Assembly (NCBI GenBank): GCA_947561715.1
Contig: OX387205.1
Span: 11,413,001 to 11,477,000 of the forward strand
Length of the DNA: 64,000 nt
Direction: 5' to 3'
Source: Ascidia mentula
Taxonomy: Eukaryota > Chordata > Ascidiacea > Phlebobranchia > Ascidiidae
The position numbers and the translations under genes are program-made. Below are positions 9,991-22,786 of this stretch, piece by piece (the first letter of the stretch is position 1; each line of letters begins with the position of its first letter). The notes beneath the pieces were generated by a model that was given only the letters and a program-made list of their open reading frames with translations, had not been told where the DNA came from and did no database searches.

Positions 9991-12179
9991 ATGCCGTTTC
10001 CGCGGAAGCTTGTGAAATCATTTGGGGCGCTGGCCCTTCTGTCTGTCAACTTGTACGTCCTACATGTGCTCCTGGTTTCACACCAGGTAAGATGGGGTGA
10101 TTGTTTTCTGTGTTGTGTTATTGTATATCGCTAGACGGTAAAGACATTGCAGAGTTGGGATTTTCGATTGGTCTTATTTGTATTGCACAACTATTGTTTA
10201 GTTATTTTCCTGATCAATCAGTATACATCATTTCAATTAGTGCCAGCGTCTGGTTTATATGCAAGATCGAAAGCAAATCTAATACAACACAACATATTAT
10301 CAATATTGTGTTTGTTGCCTTGCACGAAATACTCCACGCCAAAACTACAGATATTCACATTGGCAGGTGGCAAACCAGGAAGCAATGCGGGGAATTCCCA
10401 TTGCGTCACGAGCATTTTTAACATCTCAGGCTGCGTGGGTTGAACCAACAGAAAATTCAATAGCCCTGGAGCTCCAGCGACGGGTAACATCGATGCATCA
10501 GCGTTGCGACGACGCAAATCTCACCAGGGCTTTGGATTTTAACAAGCTCCCGTAAGTCCTCTTAGATTTAATGGAGAGTTAACGGCATCACAAAATACAT
10601 GGCATCTTTAAGGTTTGTCCGGTACCTTTTCCGGTTTGGTATACCCTTTACATTTGTGCTTCCCAACCTGTTATGGCTTACGGCACCCCACAAAATAAAA
10701 ACGGTTTTCATGGCACCCATTGTGAACCCAAAGAACATCCGCATTGAAATATTACCATGAATATAACAAAAAAATTCCATGGTGAGTATGCATGGAAAGA
10801 AGCTATAGCGGCACCTTCAAAAGTTACAAATGGCACCCCAGTTGGAAATCACTGCTTTACATAATGTATACACCGTGTTTGGATGCTGTTTTTTTTAGTT
10901 AAGTCTTAAAACAACTCCTCTGCTTAAATATAACAAATCCTCTACTTAAATATAAACAGATCACGCCTCTAAAATCTTGCTGTTAAATTCAGGGCTGGTG
11001 ATTGGCCGTGGATTTACGTCTCGCGCGAATACAAGATGCTTTACTGCCAAATTCCAAAAGTAGGCACCACGAACTGGTTGAAACTCTTTGCCGCAATGAA
11101 AAACAGATTTAACACAAGCGGTAGCGCGGGTAAGACACGGTTGCTTATTTGTCTTGAGAAATTAGATCCGTCACAATGCACTGATTAGGTTTAATGCTTT
11201 AAAACACTGCATTATATGAGAACTGCAAACACAAATGCATGTGTTTAGTTTACTTAACTTATGCCAAGTGTAAATTTTGATGAAGTTGAAGTTCTCTAGA
11301 ATTGTATGGGCTATCTTGTTTATATTAAAGATGTACAAAACCGTGAGTTATGTTCCTAAGTGTAAATTATAATTAATTCTGGCCAATGTATTTCTTGCCG
11401 GTTCTGAAGGTGGACGTGACGAAAGTTCAACCATATGAGTAACGTATTATTAATTCAGACTGTTTTATTGGCGCAATTGGTGACAAAATTTGTTTGCGGT
11501 TTATTATGTTCCAAATACTAAATTCTTCAAATCGATCATTTTTTATTCCGTATCAGCAGGCGTGAGTGGCAAAAACGTACACGGAATGAAACTTGAACTT
11601 CTTTCGTATCTGAAGCCAAATGAACGGAAGCAGGTTTTACGCAACTTTACCAAGTTCCTTGTGGTTCGCGATCCGTTCGAGCGAGCTCTGTCTGCGTTTC
11701 GGGACAAATTCGAATGGTGCCCCGACCTCAAGGGTCCCATGTTTCGTAAACTATCCAAAAACCTAGTGGAGCGCTACAGAACAAATTATTCGGCAGGGCA
11801 CACCTCAAGACTGCCACCTCTGCCGCGATTTAGCGAATTCGTGCAGTTTCTCGTCGATCCGCAAGGTAGCGCTCTGGTGACGCACTATTCGGAGCCGAGA
11901 CATTGGCAGCCGCAAAACCAGCTTTGTTTTCCCTGCAATATCGACTACGACTACGTTTTGAGTCTTGACAATATAGATGCCGAAGCCGAATTTTTGCTGA
12001 GAGCCTCTGGGGTGCCAGAGGTTATAAAATATCCGCCAAGGGGGAGCAAAAAGAACCAATATGCTGAAATGATGACGGCGTATTACGGAAGCGTAGACCC
12101 AAGATTCGTGAATGCCTTGTATCATTACTACGCCCTGGATTACCGAATATTTGACTTCAGCCCTCCACCTCAGTTTTAA
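9991..12179 (+). CDS. Golgi carbohydrate sulfotransferase, HNK-1ST/CHST8-14 family, about 346 aa, 4 exons
   Basis: Exons: 9991-10086, 10367-10551, 10993-11129 and 11557-12179, phases all consistent. The N-terminus has basic residues and one hydrophobic helix (about residues 11-30), a type II Golgi anchor with a very short cytosolic tail. The catalytic part shows both PAPS-binding signatures: CQIPKVGTTNW at residues 112-122 (5'-phosphosulfate loop) and FLVVRDPFERALSAFRDKF at 173-191 (3'-phosphate site, R177 and S185). The family transfers sulfate from PAPS to hydroxyls of GalNAc, GlcA or related sugars on chondroitin/dermatan or glycoprotein glycans. Length and a conserved C-terminal RFVNALYHYYALDYRIFDF fit the family. 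Which sugar is modified cannot be told from the sequence. The first bases of the last exon form a NAGNAG acceptor (11557 or 11560), giving isoforms differing by one alanine. Confidence 0.92.
10653..10857. mobile_element. hAT-type MITE remnant in sulfotransferase intron 2
   Basis: The ends form an imperfect inverted pair: GTGCTTCCCAACCTG at about 10656 and CAGTTGGAAATCACTG near 10838-10855, of the CAGTG(G/A)TT..CCAACC type common in hAT miniature elements. Inside, GGCACCC motifs repeat at intervals. There is no coding content. The same kind of end occurs near 7305-7325, 23472-23493 and 25770-25793. Confidence 0.5.
11380..11444 (+). repeat. Dispersed repeat, copy B
   Basis: Partner of 9560-9625, in intron 3 of the sulfotransferase gene, same strand. 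The two copies are about 1.8 kb apart and lie either side of the first exons. Confidence 0.6.
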
Positions 12180-13259
12180 CTTTCATGGAATTTGGCGCAT
12201 TTATTGAGTGGTAGTATTGCTGCGTTGTTATTGAAAAATGAATTTATAGCGTTATTGCATATAGGAGTAGATTACTATTTTCTTACTAGCTCAAATATTT
12301 GAAAAAATACTAAATTAAACTACACCTATATGTGAACTATAGCAAAGACGTTTTACTATGATCTGTGCAATTAACGTTGGATTTTATCGTATAACTGCAA
12401 CCTTGGTAGACTGAATTGGACTCTGTACACACCCCCGTACATGTATTGCACGTTAAAGACCCCTTAGCACTAGTTACTGCTATACTGATACACCCTTCAT
12501 ATTCCCAACTTGTGAGAAAATATTTATGTTATATTGTAACGGTAAGTTCATGCTAACATAAGAAGCGTAGACTCGAAAAGTAAATGTTTTTTTGCACATT
12601 GCTGACATCCCGTAGCACTCGTTAGGGTTTTAGATCTGAGGATTAAATACAAATGTGCAGGTGTTGTTTGTCCGTTACGTATATATGTAACAACGTTTGA
12701 CATCGATTTAAACGTTGTTGCGTTGGCAATTTACAGAAAAATACCGTTTTTACCGTTTCCAAGATAAAATGTATCGGAAATACTACCACAGAAATCATAT
12801 GTTAAGGCAAAAAAATGCTGCATCAATTAACTCCACTTTTTGTTTTCATACCGGACATAACACAAATAAACAACACACACGCAAAAGGAAATCAAAACAT
12901 TCTACACTTTAGATACAATTTTCAAGCTCCAGGTAAACAGTCAGTTGTGATGAACATGGGCTGTCACAAGTTCCAACTCCAAAGCTTGAGTGTCAAAATC
13001 CCGTCACCAGATAGCGCTAAGGAGTGTTCGATGGAAACAAATTCACCACCACCGGTGGAGGTTTTTAATTGTAAAGTTTTTGGCAAGTTTTTTACTGACT
13101 TCCTTCCTTTTCTTCTTCCTCAATCAGGGTTGACTTTTCAAATCTTGACAAGTCTGCATTATTAAAGTGGTTTTTAGTGATCCGTGCGCAGTGAAGTGGC
13201 CCGTGGATACAAAGTTCAGGTAATCGACGCTGTTTTTTGAAAGACCTGATTTGATGCAT
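12180..13259. other. Intergenic, no gene found
   Basis: Contains the 3' UTR of the sulfotransferase gene. Open frames at 12715-13165 have no recognisable domain. The stretch 13130-13330 looks like the 3' end of a retroelement. Confidence 0.4.
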
Positions 13260-13363
13260 TATTGTTGACATAACCCCGAGGAAGTCTCGCCGAATGGCAG
13301 ACGAAACATCGGTTTCAAATAAACACTTTAGAAACTAAGTGCCAGAAGAGCAATTCCGATTAA
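13260..13363 (+). mobile_element. Retroelement 3'-end fragment with a hammerhead-ribozyme-like core
   Basis: At 13276-13308 the strand reads CCGAGGA, then a hairpin GTCTcGCC-gaat-GGCAGAC, then GAAAC. This is the layout of a hammerhead core (CUGANGA, stem II, GAAA) with one change, C for U at the second position. AACC before the core and GGTT after it could form a short closing stem. Hammerheads of this minimal kind are known from Penelope-like and related retroelements. The fragment ends with the repeat shared with 7164-7199. No reverse transcriptase frame is attached. Self-cleavage is doubtful given the changed core base. Confidence 0.4.
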
Positions 13364-14404
13364 CTGACTGTATGTTTGCTTACCGCCGTAAATGTTATTC
13401 GGCAAATGCCACTTTCACCAAAAGATATTTTGTTACCACAGCTACAATCAAATAAATTTGCCACGTGTTTTTACATTAATTATGACTGCGTTGAAATACA
13501 AACAATTACAAAGGTCAACTTGTATGTTTGCTGAGGGTTATTTTAGTTCGTCCAATCCACGCATTGTTATCTTTTTTTCGACTAATTTCTTTTTTCGACA
13601 GAACCTAATTGCGCGCAAATTACACTGACAACCGTATAAACACATCGCAAGCAAAGAGCGGCCGAATCACACACTGTACATGTCTAATTTATGGGCCAAA
13701 CGCCTTTGAATAAAACATGAGCTAATGGCCCGAGATTGAATGGGTGGATTGGCGTGAAACTAAAAACGTTGTTTTGGTGCTCTAATTTTCGAAACCAAAG
13801 TTATAGTTCAATATGATTTTTACAGCAATCAAATACTGGAAAATTGAAGTATTTGTTTATCAAGTGAACGTCCTTGCAGTAAATCGTTATCACTTCGAGT
13901 ATTAAATTATAAGCACAAAGCTATATAGTTCAAAAACGTTCAACATCAACACGAAATCAACTGTAGAAATCCGAGACCAACCTTTAAAAACAGGCACTTG
14001 GAGTTGTAGTGGCGTATCCTGGCGGTGTAGGATTTTCTTGGGACGCTTGTTGTCATTTTTTGGTCCTGTGCAATATGGTTAAATGTACGTTCAGTTTTTG
14101 ATTATGGAGGGAACAGCATAACACATGGGCAAAGTGTTTGTATATCTTATATTTTTAGTCTACGTGACATTAACACAGATAATATCACGATCCGAAAGGC
14201 AACGCCTACCAGTGGTTATAAGGAAGTGGCGATTGATCGAAATCGATGTTTATTTGATTTTTCATAGCATAAAGTTTGTAAATAAAGTGAAGAATTTTTA
14301 TGAAACAGAATTACTCTGGATACTGTACGACACTCGAATGAGCATTTACAAAATATTTACCATTCGGACTAGGGCGAAACTGTAGATGCTTTCCATCTGC
14401 CATG

Positions 14405-14824
14405 TTAAGGTTGGCAACCGCATCTTTGCTTAACCCGTTGCCATACTTGGCGGTCTGAGCTGAAAAGGTAAAATTGTATGACGTATTATTTTCGCACAAA
14501 ACTTATTTATACACGCTAAATTGGGAACTCTAATGGCTCAATGACAATTACAATAACAAGGTACCGCGAAAACGCATAGGCGCGATTTAAAACTTTTGGA
14601 ATTTTTGTCCCATTGTTAAGTACATGAATATTAGGCCGACTGGGAAACTCTATAAAACTTGATTCGATGAATTGCAAACGATCCGAGCTATGCAGGATAA
14701 ACTCTGCCAGCCACGTTACTTTGCATCGTTTACCTAAAAAGGGAAAACGTCGGTCTAATGCGTGAAAATCGTGGCTAATGCGACAGCGGCGTAACAAGTG
14801 TGTCCAGTTGTAATGAGGGAGAGA
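14405..14824 (-). CDS. Candidate 3' exons of a cysteine-containing, possibly secreted protein
   Basis: Two minus-strand exons fit together: 14565-14824 (acceptor TTTGCAG, open for 86 codons) and 14405-14459 (acceptor TTTTCAG). Joined, they end in FSRSDRQVWQRVKQRCGCQP and a stop. Cysteines occur as RRC, KRC and a terminal CGC. A terminal C-x-C after a W and basic residues is seen in several cystine-knot factors, but I cannot assign a family. The 5' exons and a signal peptide were not found. A different reading of the second exon (an open frame from 14461 to about 14352, splicing on to 14003-14072) also has good splice sites, so the locus may be alternatively spliced or my model wrong. Confidence 0.3.
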
Positions 14825-14829
14825 CTGCA

Positions 14830-17800
14830 AATGTCTGTCTTTATACAGGGCAATTGTGGGTCACCAAAAGTTAACTGACCCAATTACAAACAAAAGTTCA
14901 AAAGAGTCAACTTTTTGTTGCTGGATCTGCAACTACGCCTGCATGTCCGGCATTTCAGGCATCCCTATCTTTTTCATTTTCCCATGGCTTTTTACTCATG
15001 TTTTCGTTACGCATTTACGGGCTTATCATTATGCAGCACGGAAACGTGCTTTGTAGTTTGTCACAACAGGTACATAATTTATGCAAACGTTTGACAATAA
15101 CGATTGGTTACAGGAACTGGACTACAGAGAATGTACATCTACCATTACTGATTGTCATTTTTTCGAATTGTTATTACTTAGTGGTATCTCAGTATCGATC
15201 TGTGAGCGCCACCGTCTATATTGGGCCGAACCAGTGTAGTTGCTTTTATAACTACCATTAGCAGCTATAATGCTAGCAAATATAATTTGATGAAACTTAC
15301 TGTTTGATGAAACTTCTGCCATCTTTCAAAAGAATCTGCTTTGTTTCGTAGACGCAGTGATGAAATTTGAACTGAATGAAGTTACAAGTAGCTGATGGTT
15401 GTCTTCGCTTGCTCGTTCAACAACACTTGTCAGTTCGACTGAAATTGTTTTCGCGAAAGGTTGTGAAAAGCTATGCTTACAAGCTCTCTGCAAACACAAC
15501 ACATGCAAATGGTTACATGGAATTGATAACATCGTTGAAATAGATGGAAGCAGAACAGACACGACCGCATCTCCCTGCCGAAGCTTGTTTACGCAACAGG
15601 TTTCCCGAAAAAAAAGGTTGTTGCGGTTAATTGCATTGGTCGGGTTCTTGCTTCGTTCGGTGGATGTTTATCGTCATAACAACCGTTTATTTGTGTGGGT
15701 TTTAATTGAACGATCTTGTAACATTTTTGTAAAGGTTGAAAAGAATAGGTGAATTTCACTGTTCTTTAAATTCTACCGAGTCGAGTATGACGAGTTTGCA
15801 CGATGCTGCTAAAATCCTATAAACTTGTGGCGTATTTTGTGCAAACGCCTTTCAAAAACCCACATGTTATTAACAGCCAGCGAAGCAAGGCACGAATGCA
15901 AATGAAAGCGCTGAGAACCGGCCGCACCATTTCCCCCAATCAACCGCATCAACAAGCGTGTTCTCTGAACAAAACCTTTCACTGCTTCCCCGAAGCGTTG
16001 GGTTTCGTCCAAACCGCTACCGCGTGACGAAATGCAGTTTTCCTTGTTTGCACTGTTGTTATCTTTGATAGCCCGTGTATCTGCCAGCTGCATGACAGCC
16101 AACAACGTGTTTTTGCGAAAGAGCGGCGTCTTGTGATGAATCTGTCCTACCTGTCAATACATTCGATACCACTTTATTTCGCCAGAGGTTTCCGGTGCGT
16201 TTTTAAACAATAATATATTGATTGTTTTGTCGGGGTTTAACCACAAAAAACTGCACTCTGTATTTCCAAGCATAGCGGATACCTTGGCTTGGCCTGCGCC
16301 TTTCTGACTTCGTGGTGTTTTAATGATGCGATAAAAAAATCGATGCCCGTGCACTTGGCAGTCTCTGAGTACATTTGAAACCGATGCCAAGCAACGAGCT
16401 CGTTCTCGCTATAAACGTTGTAAGGTTGTTTTTCTTTTCTAAGCTATCCATTCCTACAGTCAAAGATCTTCCTAACAGTCACTCACCACGCTCCTTTGAA
16501 ACACTGACAAGTGACTACCGAATCACGAAAGAGCTGCGTCATTCAAGCGCTCAGAAACCCCGTCACGATCTAACTGGTGCGCATTGGACACGCTTATAAA
16601 CCCCCATAGCGACCACAATTTTTAATCACGCCCTGACGGGGTGTAGACTGTTGGTTGTTTCGAAGACAATAGATTCACGTCACGATCATTCATGATTTGA
16701 CCGCTTTTTGTGCGTATACGGTCACTGGTCAGTCAAGAAATCCAAAAATAACAGTTGTTGATGCTGTAGATGCGAAAATAGACTTAATCTTTTGTTTGAT
16801 GTTTAGTTAATATTAGCGCCACTCGTTTAGACGAATATTATTGACAATATGCGCACGTGCTCCTCGTCAAAAATCTAAATTTGTGAGACAAATGAATATA
16901 TTTCTACGTAACAGTACAAGCTGGTTTTGGGTACACAAGGTTGTTCGTTTTTACAGTTCAAAGTAGTTTTAACAAATGTGCCTGAAATCTTTACGACAGC
17001 GAGTTTTGTCTGCTAAGATCTTGCTTGGATCAATGTACTGCTGGGGAAAATATGCTGTTTACAAAACGTTAACCACGAAGAACCAAACCCTCTGCACCTG
17101 CAACGCCAAACGCGTGGTTTTCGTGGTGTTATGAAGCGTAAAATTGAACTTTCTTTTTCAAACACTCACTTTCGTCAGCTTATTCTCGTCTGTTTAAGCC
17201 TAGTATGTTTGTTTTGTTGTTTGCGTAAGCCGATAAAAAGCTTCTGTTGGGTTACTTATATACGATAGATGCGTTTACTCGGAGATAAAAACCTCTCCTG
17301 TTCTCTGAAGATGCGTAGATAAAAACATGCTCTGAAGACGGCGAACTCAAATTTAAACATTTGTTTAACATGAAGTACATTTACGCTATTACAACGTTGT
17401 ATCGCCGTCTGGTCTGTATTAAGGCGCTTTCTTTCTGTTTCAGTCTTTGCGTACAAAGCCATAAATTTCTTTATTTCAAGACTGCCTTACAGTTAACGTA
17501 AAGTAGTACTGACGCATCTGTAACTGACGTTGCTCTCACAATAATAAGTCAAACTAAAACACAAATTTTGTCGCCTGAGTGTATGCAAACGTGGTTGCAT
17601 TGCGAATAGTAGAAGGGGTTTAGGTCGACCGACACATTGACAAGAACAGGACTTTACCCATCATCATACGAGATTTATTCGCTCCACGCAAACCATAGCT
17701 TTTGCCCGAACGTCCATCAAACCTTCCACCGGAGGTTCGCAGTCAATAAAGTACGGATTGACGCCAAATACCACGCAATCCTCGCTACATCTGCAACTGC

Positions 17801-20800
17801 GAGCCCACCCAGGCAGCTTCTCTCCTGTCATGGGACGTACAATCTCTGCCTGTGAATGTGCAACGCCTGGCGGTCACAAACTGTAAAGTTTCCGGTTTAT
17901 TCAACCTTGCCCACGGCCCTGACAGAGAGAGATCTGCTTGATGCCCGAAGTGTAGCCACAGGCCAATGCTGAAGTTATCGCTCATTTGAAGTCAAACTCC
18001 CTTCAACAGCGATCGAACATCAAACAGTGATTGGCAGATTAGGTTATTTTGTCGTAGAAACGCAGCACACCGCGTTCTGTGGACGAAACATGAAATTGTC
18101 CCGCCCATGCTCACCATGCAATACTACTATGTCTTTAATTGATCAAAAGGCATTGTCAGGTCATATTCAGAGAAGGCTGACGTGGTTGCTGTTATTTAAT
18201 TTAGAAGAAATTTCGTTGCAATCACGTCACATGTTAATGCCACAGCACAGGAAAAGCAACAGCAAAAATTGTTCCACGTTAACCGAGGTTCGTCCAATTG
18301 TAAACCTTAACTGATATCCAAACCAATGCTACAACTTCCTTACATAACCTAGTTCAGATGCTTGGACAAAACAAGCAGAGGCGGTGCAAAATGCCGACAG
18401 TGGCCTCCTTTCTGCGAAATTCGACCGCCAAAACAAGCCGCCCTCTTTGTTGCGTGCTTAATATCAAAGGCCCGATCTTTTTCTTAGTATCTGCTGACCG
18501 GTAGTTAAAACTGGCCTCTTTTATCCGTAATTACAGCCCACGCTTGAGAGACCAACGGGCACGCGCCTTGAAAACAAACTTAATTTTGGGATAATCATAC
18601 TGACGTCACCAAACGTGGGCAGTCAGTTGTATTGATAAAATTGACAAAAATCGGACGAATCACATTATTGGCCCATTTTTGTTACAGACTACTCAACTTA
18701 ACGAGTTGTTACGCTATAATGTATTACTGTGTTTTCGAATATGGATTTTGCACTTACATTTTTCTGCAAACTGCTGTATTTTTCTGAAACCTCCAAAGTA
18801 TTTCATACCACCGCCCAATGATAGAAACAGAAATATTTTTGATAGTTTTAATTGCAATTGGTTAGAAGCCGTGTAACAAATATAATTTCAAATAAAGCGA
18901 ACTCCGCTTTGTTGGTAGAAATAACTTTAATAACCTCATAAAGCGTAACACGTGTTTTAGAATGTGCGAAACTGCCTGTAAAATATAATAGAATTTCATG
19001 GAAACAAGCAGACTAAAGCCCATTGTCTGATCGTAAACCCATTTGCGTACCAATTGCTTTGTAACAAGCGTTGCACCGCAAGTACACACAATCCGTATGT
19101 ATAGCACGATTATTGTCCGTAACAACAGCAATCTGGCTTTAATCACTATATGTAAAACATCAAAATGCATGGATATAAATCGTGATTTGCCATCAGGAAC
19201 TTTATACATTTCTGTAAGTCAACTTTGATCGTTAAGTCGTTCATCAGGCGATGCGCATTGGTATACATGGAAACCTTTATGCTTTACACTTCCTATACAT
19301 TGTCTGTAGAAAACACTTTTTACAAACCGACTAACATTGAGTTTACCCCAAATTTATGCGATATAATGCTAGGGATAAACGAGGTAGTTCGTCGTTCAGC
19401 CTGTCTTTATATAAACTGCTGTAATTGAGGTACATGTTCTAATTACATTGACGACACGGCCCGCGAAACATCAACAGACTGCATAATTTTCTAGCGGTCC
19501 TGGAATTTATACAGACTCCCTGTTATTTAAAGGCAGATGGTGGGCGTAAAATAGCGAGACAACAAAAAAAAACAACAAGGCAAATGCCAGGTCAGGTGGG
19601 TGTCTTATTCCAGCCTGCGGTACACAAGAGCGTTGACAAGAGCGCAAATTTAATAACCTCCGCGACAAGCAACTATAGTGTGGGTTGCACATAACCTACC
19701 TCCTTTCTACGAGCAAACAAGTCTTCGAGCTAACAAGTGTTTTATCGGAAAAGTGACGGCAGCCCCTTTTTCGTTTAAAAAATATTCTGATAAGGGATAT
19801 CTTACTGTGCAATTTTGTTTTTCACATATCATTGCATCATCATTAGCAACTCCGTCTAACTGGTGTTTCCGTCATTAAACGACTTCGTACTGTGGAAACA
19901 AAGACTATTTGAAAGTTTGTTTTAAAGCGTCGAATCCCCATTTCCCCTTACTCACGACTCATCCATCTTGGTTTGGCAAACAACGCAATCGCAAGTATGA
20001 CAGAACGTGGGTGCGCCTGAAACGTCTTGTTAAACCCTGTTTTGTGACGTTGTTTACTTTGCGCTTCTGTCTCACGCGCATCCCTCTATTTTTAGCAAAA
20101 TTTGGTCCCATGATTAAACTCCAACATACCACATTACAGGCTAATTTTTTTGGCACTTTGTTGTGTTACGTATAAACAGGGATGCCATGTCATCCTCATT
20201 TTTAAGGTATTTCCTTATTTTTACGTTATTTAAGTTGATTTAACTCTGGGTTTTCTTTTTCAACAATGGTAAATGCAAACGTGTTTTGCATGCATGTTTG
20301 GTTTCACATTTTGACATCAGCCCTAAAAAGGTCATGACGTTCACATTGTACATAATTTAGCGTCATTAAAGGTAAATCGTTTCCGTCATCAAACGTCAAA
20401 CTTATTTTTGCGATCCATACTGCTGGCTATGCTGCTGCGTATAAAACAAAGCGTAGTCCTTTGCACAGACTGTGTGCGCACATTTTTTGCTTTTAGACAG
20501 ATTCCGTCTGAAGTACAATGCCAGACGTTTTAAATTCCAACACCAACATCAAAGACTTATCCTGATTATCCTCAAGTTTGAATGTGTCCTCCACACCTTT
20601 AATACACAATCGCGATCACTCCACATTTGTAGCAGACAATGCGTCAAAGCATTCGAGCAAAGTCATTTCTGCTTGCCAAGCACGTTTAAATTGTCTCTTT
20701 CATGTTCTACAAATATTGGACAGGTATCTTCCAAATGCTTTCATGAAGCTGTTCGTCGCGTCTGGAATTTTCGAAACCTATGAATATCAGTGTTCGCCAT

Positions 20801-22150
20801 CACACAGTGAGATATGAAAGTACCGGATTTTGCGTATAGTCCCCGATCAATAAAAACCGAATTTTCTGTCATGGACGTCATCCGGAAACAATTGAAGCAA
20901 ACGGTTTGCTTGCTGATAACAAGAATGAGTCATGCTGCGCTTCGGGGTAAACAACAGACTTTTCGACCCCGCGTCAATTTCTGACAGGTTTTAACACAGA
21001 TATTGGTTCCTAACCTTACTTGATACATTCTCCCTTTGCTTGTATTGGAGCTTATGTCAGGCATTTTTATTACTGCTGCCAAAAGAGCTGACTTGTAGCT
21101 ATACATTTCTCCCCTTGTAACACAAACGTTTTCAATATTACAAAATTTATGTTTATCCGATACTATTCGTGGAAATAGTTACCAAACGCAGCGTATGATC
21201 AAAACACGCAAATATGCTACTAATATAAAGAATAGGGAAATTACATTGAACAAAAATGTAAGGTAGACATTCCTTCTCAGAACTCACGAAATTCCCCTTT
21301 CGGAAGGATTTCCTCCCCGGTTGTTATAAGCGATGGCGTTCGGCACTTCTCCTTAAAAATACTTTTATCACAAGATTTACAATCTTGACTCATTCTATAT
21401 TGCTTTCATTTATAGGGGCAATAAAACGCGATAAACAGAAAACGTTTGCTCACTTTGGATGATCATAAACTAAGAAAATGTCAATGGTTCGGCCCTCCCA
21501 TGCAGCAATACTAAGTCGGTCTTTTGATTTTACGTATACTTGAAATTCAATCCATGGAAACAAATACCTTAACGTAAGGAAGTCCCCAACAGCGGCGTCG
21601 CTTTGGCTCTGTCTAGTTTAGGCGGATTTGAATAATTGATGGGTTGCCTTTGTCGACCCATGGGTACCTTGAAGCGGTTGTCAACAACAAAGGTTATGTC
21701 TTATTTTGTAGATTAGCTGTACACACCTGCTGAATTGCCTGGCTTGCGTTAGTTTGCGACAAAACAATTTCAATATCCATCATTTATGCAAAACTTTATC
21801 AAAACAGTGGTTAAGTTTGTTGAAACGCGTCTTTTGAAATATTTGAAGCTATGGCTTTCTAAAAATGGTAATCTTCACATGACCTTTGTACAGCAGTGAG
21901 ATTCCTACAACAGGGCAACTGTTTTATTCACGGGACTTGTGACTGGACAAATGTACGGGCAATCCGCACTTGGTATAAATAAATCGATGTATGGGGATCC
22001 GAACACCTCCACATCTGTTGTTGATTAAATTTGTGGCCAATTGTGAAATTCCTGAAAAGTTTTAAATTGTGAATACCAAAAGCTTATGAGAAAAGCATCA
22101 GTTGCCTACACAATTTTTCTTGAATGTTAACAAACTACACTCGCTCGCAC
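14830..22150. other. Long region without an identifiable gene
   Basis: Over 7 kb, scattered open frames of 60-117 codons occur on both strands (15399-15752 plus, 15809-16105 minus, 18862-19209 minus, 20472-20783 plus). None has a domain, signal peptide plus cysteines, or a run of compatible splice sites. Parts may be 5' exons of the 14.4-14.8 kb candidate, distal regulatory DNA, or old repeats. No RNA gene was recognised. Confidence 0.4.
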
Positions 22151-22786
22151 CACCTAGCGGCAGTAATGTTTAAAAGAACATGAAGTATGGAAGGTGTTCG
22201 CTGCAAACGTGACACCTTGTAAGTTTCAGTCAAGCACAACGCAAAATTCCTGCTGTCCTTAACTCCACTCATAATGCATGGGACGACACTGACAAAAAAA
22301 CTGATTTAGACACGGCATGACACAGAGTCTAAGGGCTGATTCTCACAAGAGTCCAAGAGCAAGGTGGAGGTTCAACTAAACATGGAGTGTCTTATCGGTC
22401 AAATACAAAACCATCGTTAAATTTGGACACGTGTAAGCATTTTTACGGTCTGTTTGTTGTTGTTGTTGTTGTTGTTGCACCACTTGCGGTACCAGTGTCG
22501 CAAACAACGTTCTTTTTTCTCTGATGTATAGTTTTAGGAAAACTCCTTTGTGTCAGCTTTATTTGCAATAATACCCCATTTCAAGAGCACAAGCATACAA
22601 AAGCCATGCTCACAAACACAGCGTGCCCTTTAATTTTTTGCACTTTCATGTTGAAACTTTTTTATGAGATTGAAAATAAGGCAAGCAACAAGTAGCTAAC
22701 GAAAACGCAGCATTAAGTGTAAAGCAACAAATACGACACAGGGCATGCACTACTTTCGATAGTCCGGAAACGACGAAAACGCAACA

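Noticed and set aside
22448-22480. (GTT)n run as a regulatory element
   Set aside because: An ordinary trinucleotide microsatellite, also present in copy 2 at about 24752-24780.
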